The position numbers were made by a program, and so were the translations under genes. Positions 4,905-5,154 of a DNA stretch of 5,154 nt are shown here, in pieces (positions within the stretch are counted from its first letter, which is position 1; each line of letters begins with the position of its first letter). Under the pieces are notes generated by a model. The model was not told the origin of the DNA and did not search any database. It was given only the letters and a program-made list of their open reading frames with translations. The DNA comes from Gallionellaceae bacterium (GTDB lineage Bacteria; Pseudomonadota; Gammaproteobacteria; Burkholderiales; Gallionellaceae). Where the stretch lies: NCBI GenBank assembly GCA_947445045.1, contig CANFCA010000111.1:1-5154 (forward strand). The letters run 5' to 3'.

Positions 4905-5154
4905 ATGCAAAAAGTCAGCTTGAAATCACAAAATGCTTCTTTCCTCACCGTCCCGCTTCCTCAAGAAATATTTCAAAAGAAAACTTTTAGACACACCATC
5001 GACATTTGCCTGAAAGACTCTAATGCTTACGGCAACACATATTTTTCCAGATATTTCGAGTGGCAAGGTGTATGCAGAGAACAGTGGTTTTTTCAATGCA
5101 TTTGCAGCGACATGTTGCAATCTGAGGGTGTGTTTATTACAAAATGCGCACATC
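4905..5154 (+). CDS. Hotdog-fold thioesterase, enediyne/polyene PKS type, N-terminal 83 residues, C-terminus beyond window
   Basis: This is a cytosolic acyl thioesterase of the 4HBT-like hotdog superfamily, which releases acyl or polyketide chains from CoA or carrier protein. The visible N-terminus carries a first strand (FRHTIDICLKDSN, about 28-40), then AYGNTYFSRYFEW (41-53), the turn into the long central helix, then QGVCREQWFF (54-63) in that helix. Aligned by eye with Pseudomonas 4-hydroxybenzoyl-CoA thioesterase, N40 falls where the catalytic Asp17 sits. N40 and R58 are 18 residues apart, as are, from memory, Asn19 and Arg37 of the enediyne thioesterase CalE7; the GN-Y-RYFEWQG-CRE pattern also matches that group. 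The stretch before the fold (about 25 residues) is longer than usual. AGGAG at 4894-4898, six bases before the ATG, fixes the start. TTGACT (4801-4806) may be a -35, but the -10 is poor (CATACC, 4824-4829). Arginine AGA codons are frequent. It probably opens an operon beyond the right edge. Confidence 0.82.
   Translation, partial: MQKVSLKSQNASFLTVPLPQEIFQKKTFRHTIDICLKDSNAYGNTYFSRYFEWQGVCREQWFFQCICSDMLQSEGVFITKCAH

Noticed and set aside
4926..5153. Minus-strand open frame at the right edge
   Set aside because: It is antisense to the thioesterase, which has a good ribosome binding site and recognisable hotdog motifs.

Overview
The window looks like a chromosomal segment of a Gram-negative proteobacterium, most likely a betaproteobacterium; that taxonomic call rests only on the look of the HtpX and YceI proteins and on moderate GC. 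No rRNA, tRNA, CRISPR array, insertion sequence or integrase is visible, and no gap between genes exceeds 170 bases.

Left part (1-2171, housekeeping, about half GC in the stretch sampled). The 5' half of htpX, a membrane heat-shock zinc protease, runs leftward off the window and has a good sigma-32 type promoter in front of it. Divergent from it is a multi-spanning membrane protein of 272 residues that I do not recognise. Next comes yceI, a secreted lipid-binding-type protein, with a clear sigma-70 promoter and a fatty-acid-regulator-like palindrome (CAAAC-N4-GTTTG) at the expected transcription start. A strong bidirectional terminator closes this block.

Right part (2210-5154, visibly more AT-rich in the stretches sampled). 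A divergent two-component pair occupies the centre: an unusual response regulator on the minus strand and a sensor histidine kinase with seven membrane segments on the plus strand, separated by 166 bases that hold a 13-bp palindrome and candidate promoters in both directions. The phosphoacceptor position of the regulator (D107), its enlarged receiver domain, its non-classical output domain and the kinase's long dimerisation helix region recall the Legionella LqsS/LqsR and Ralstonia Phc type of cell-density signalling. No autoinducer synthase is visible here. After a 135-base leader containing a 7-bp inverted repeat, a new gene starts and runs off the right edge. It encodes a hotdog-fold thioesterase that resembles enediyne/polyene PKS thioesterases (Asn40/Arg58 in the active-site region) more than Asp-type acyl-CoA thioesterases.

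Working hypothesis (inference): the kinase and regulator form a small-molecule signalling pair. The thioesterase opens a neighbouring acyl or polyketide biosynthetic operon, whose product may be the signal or the regulated output.
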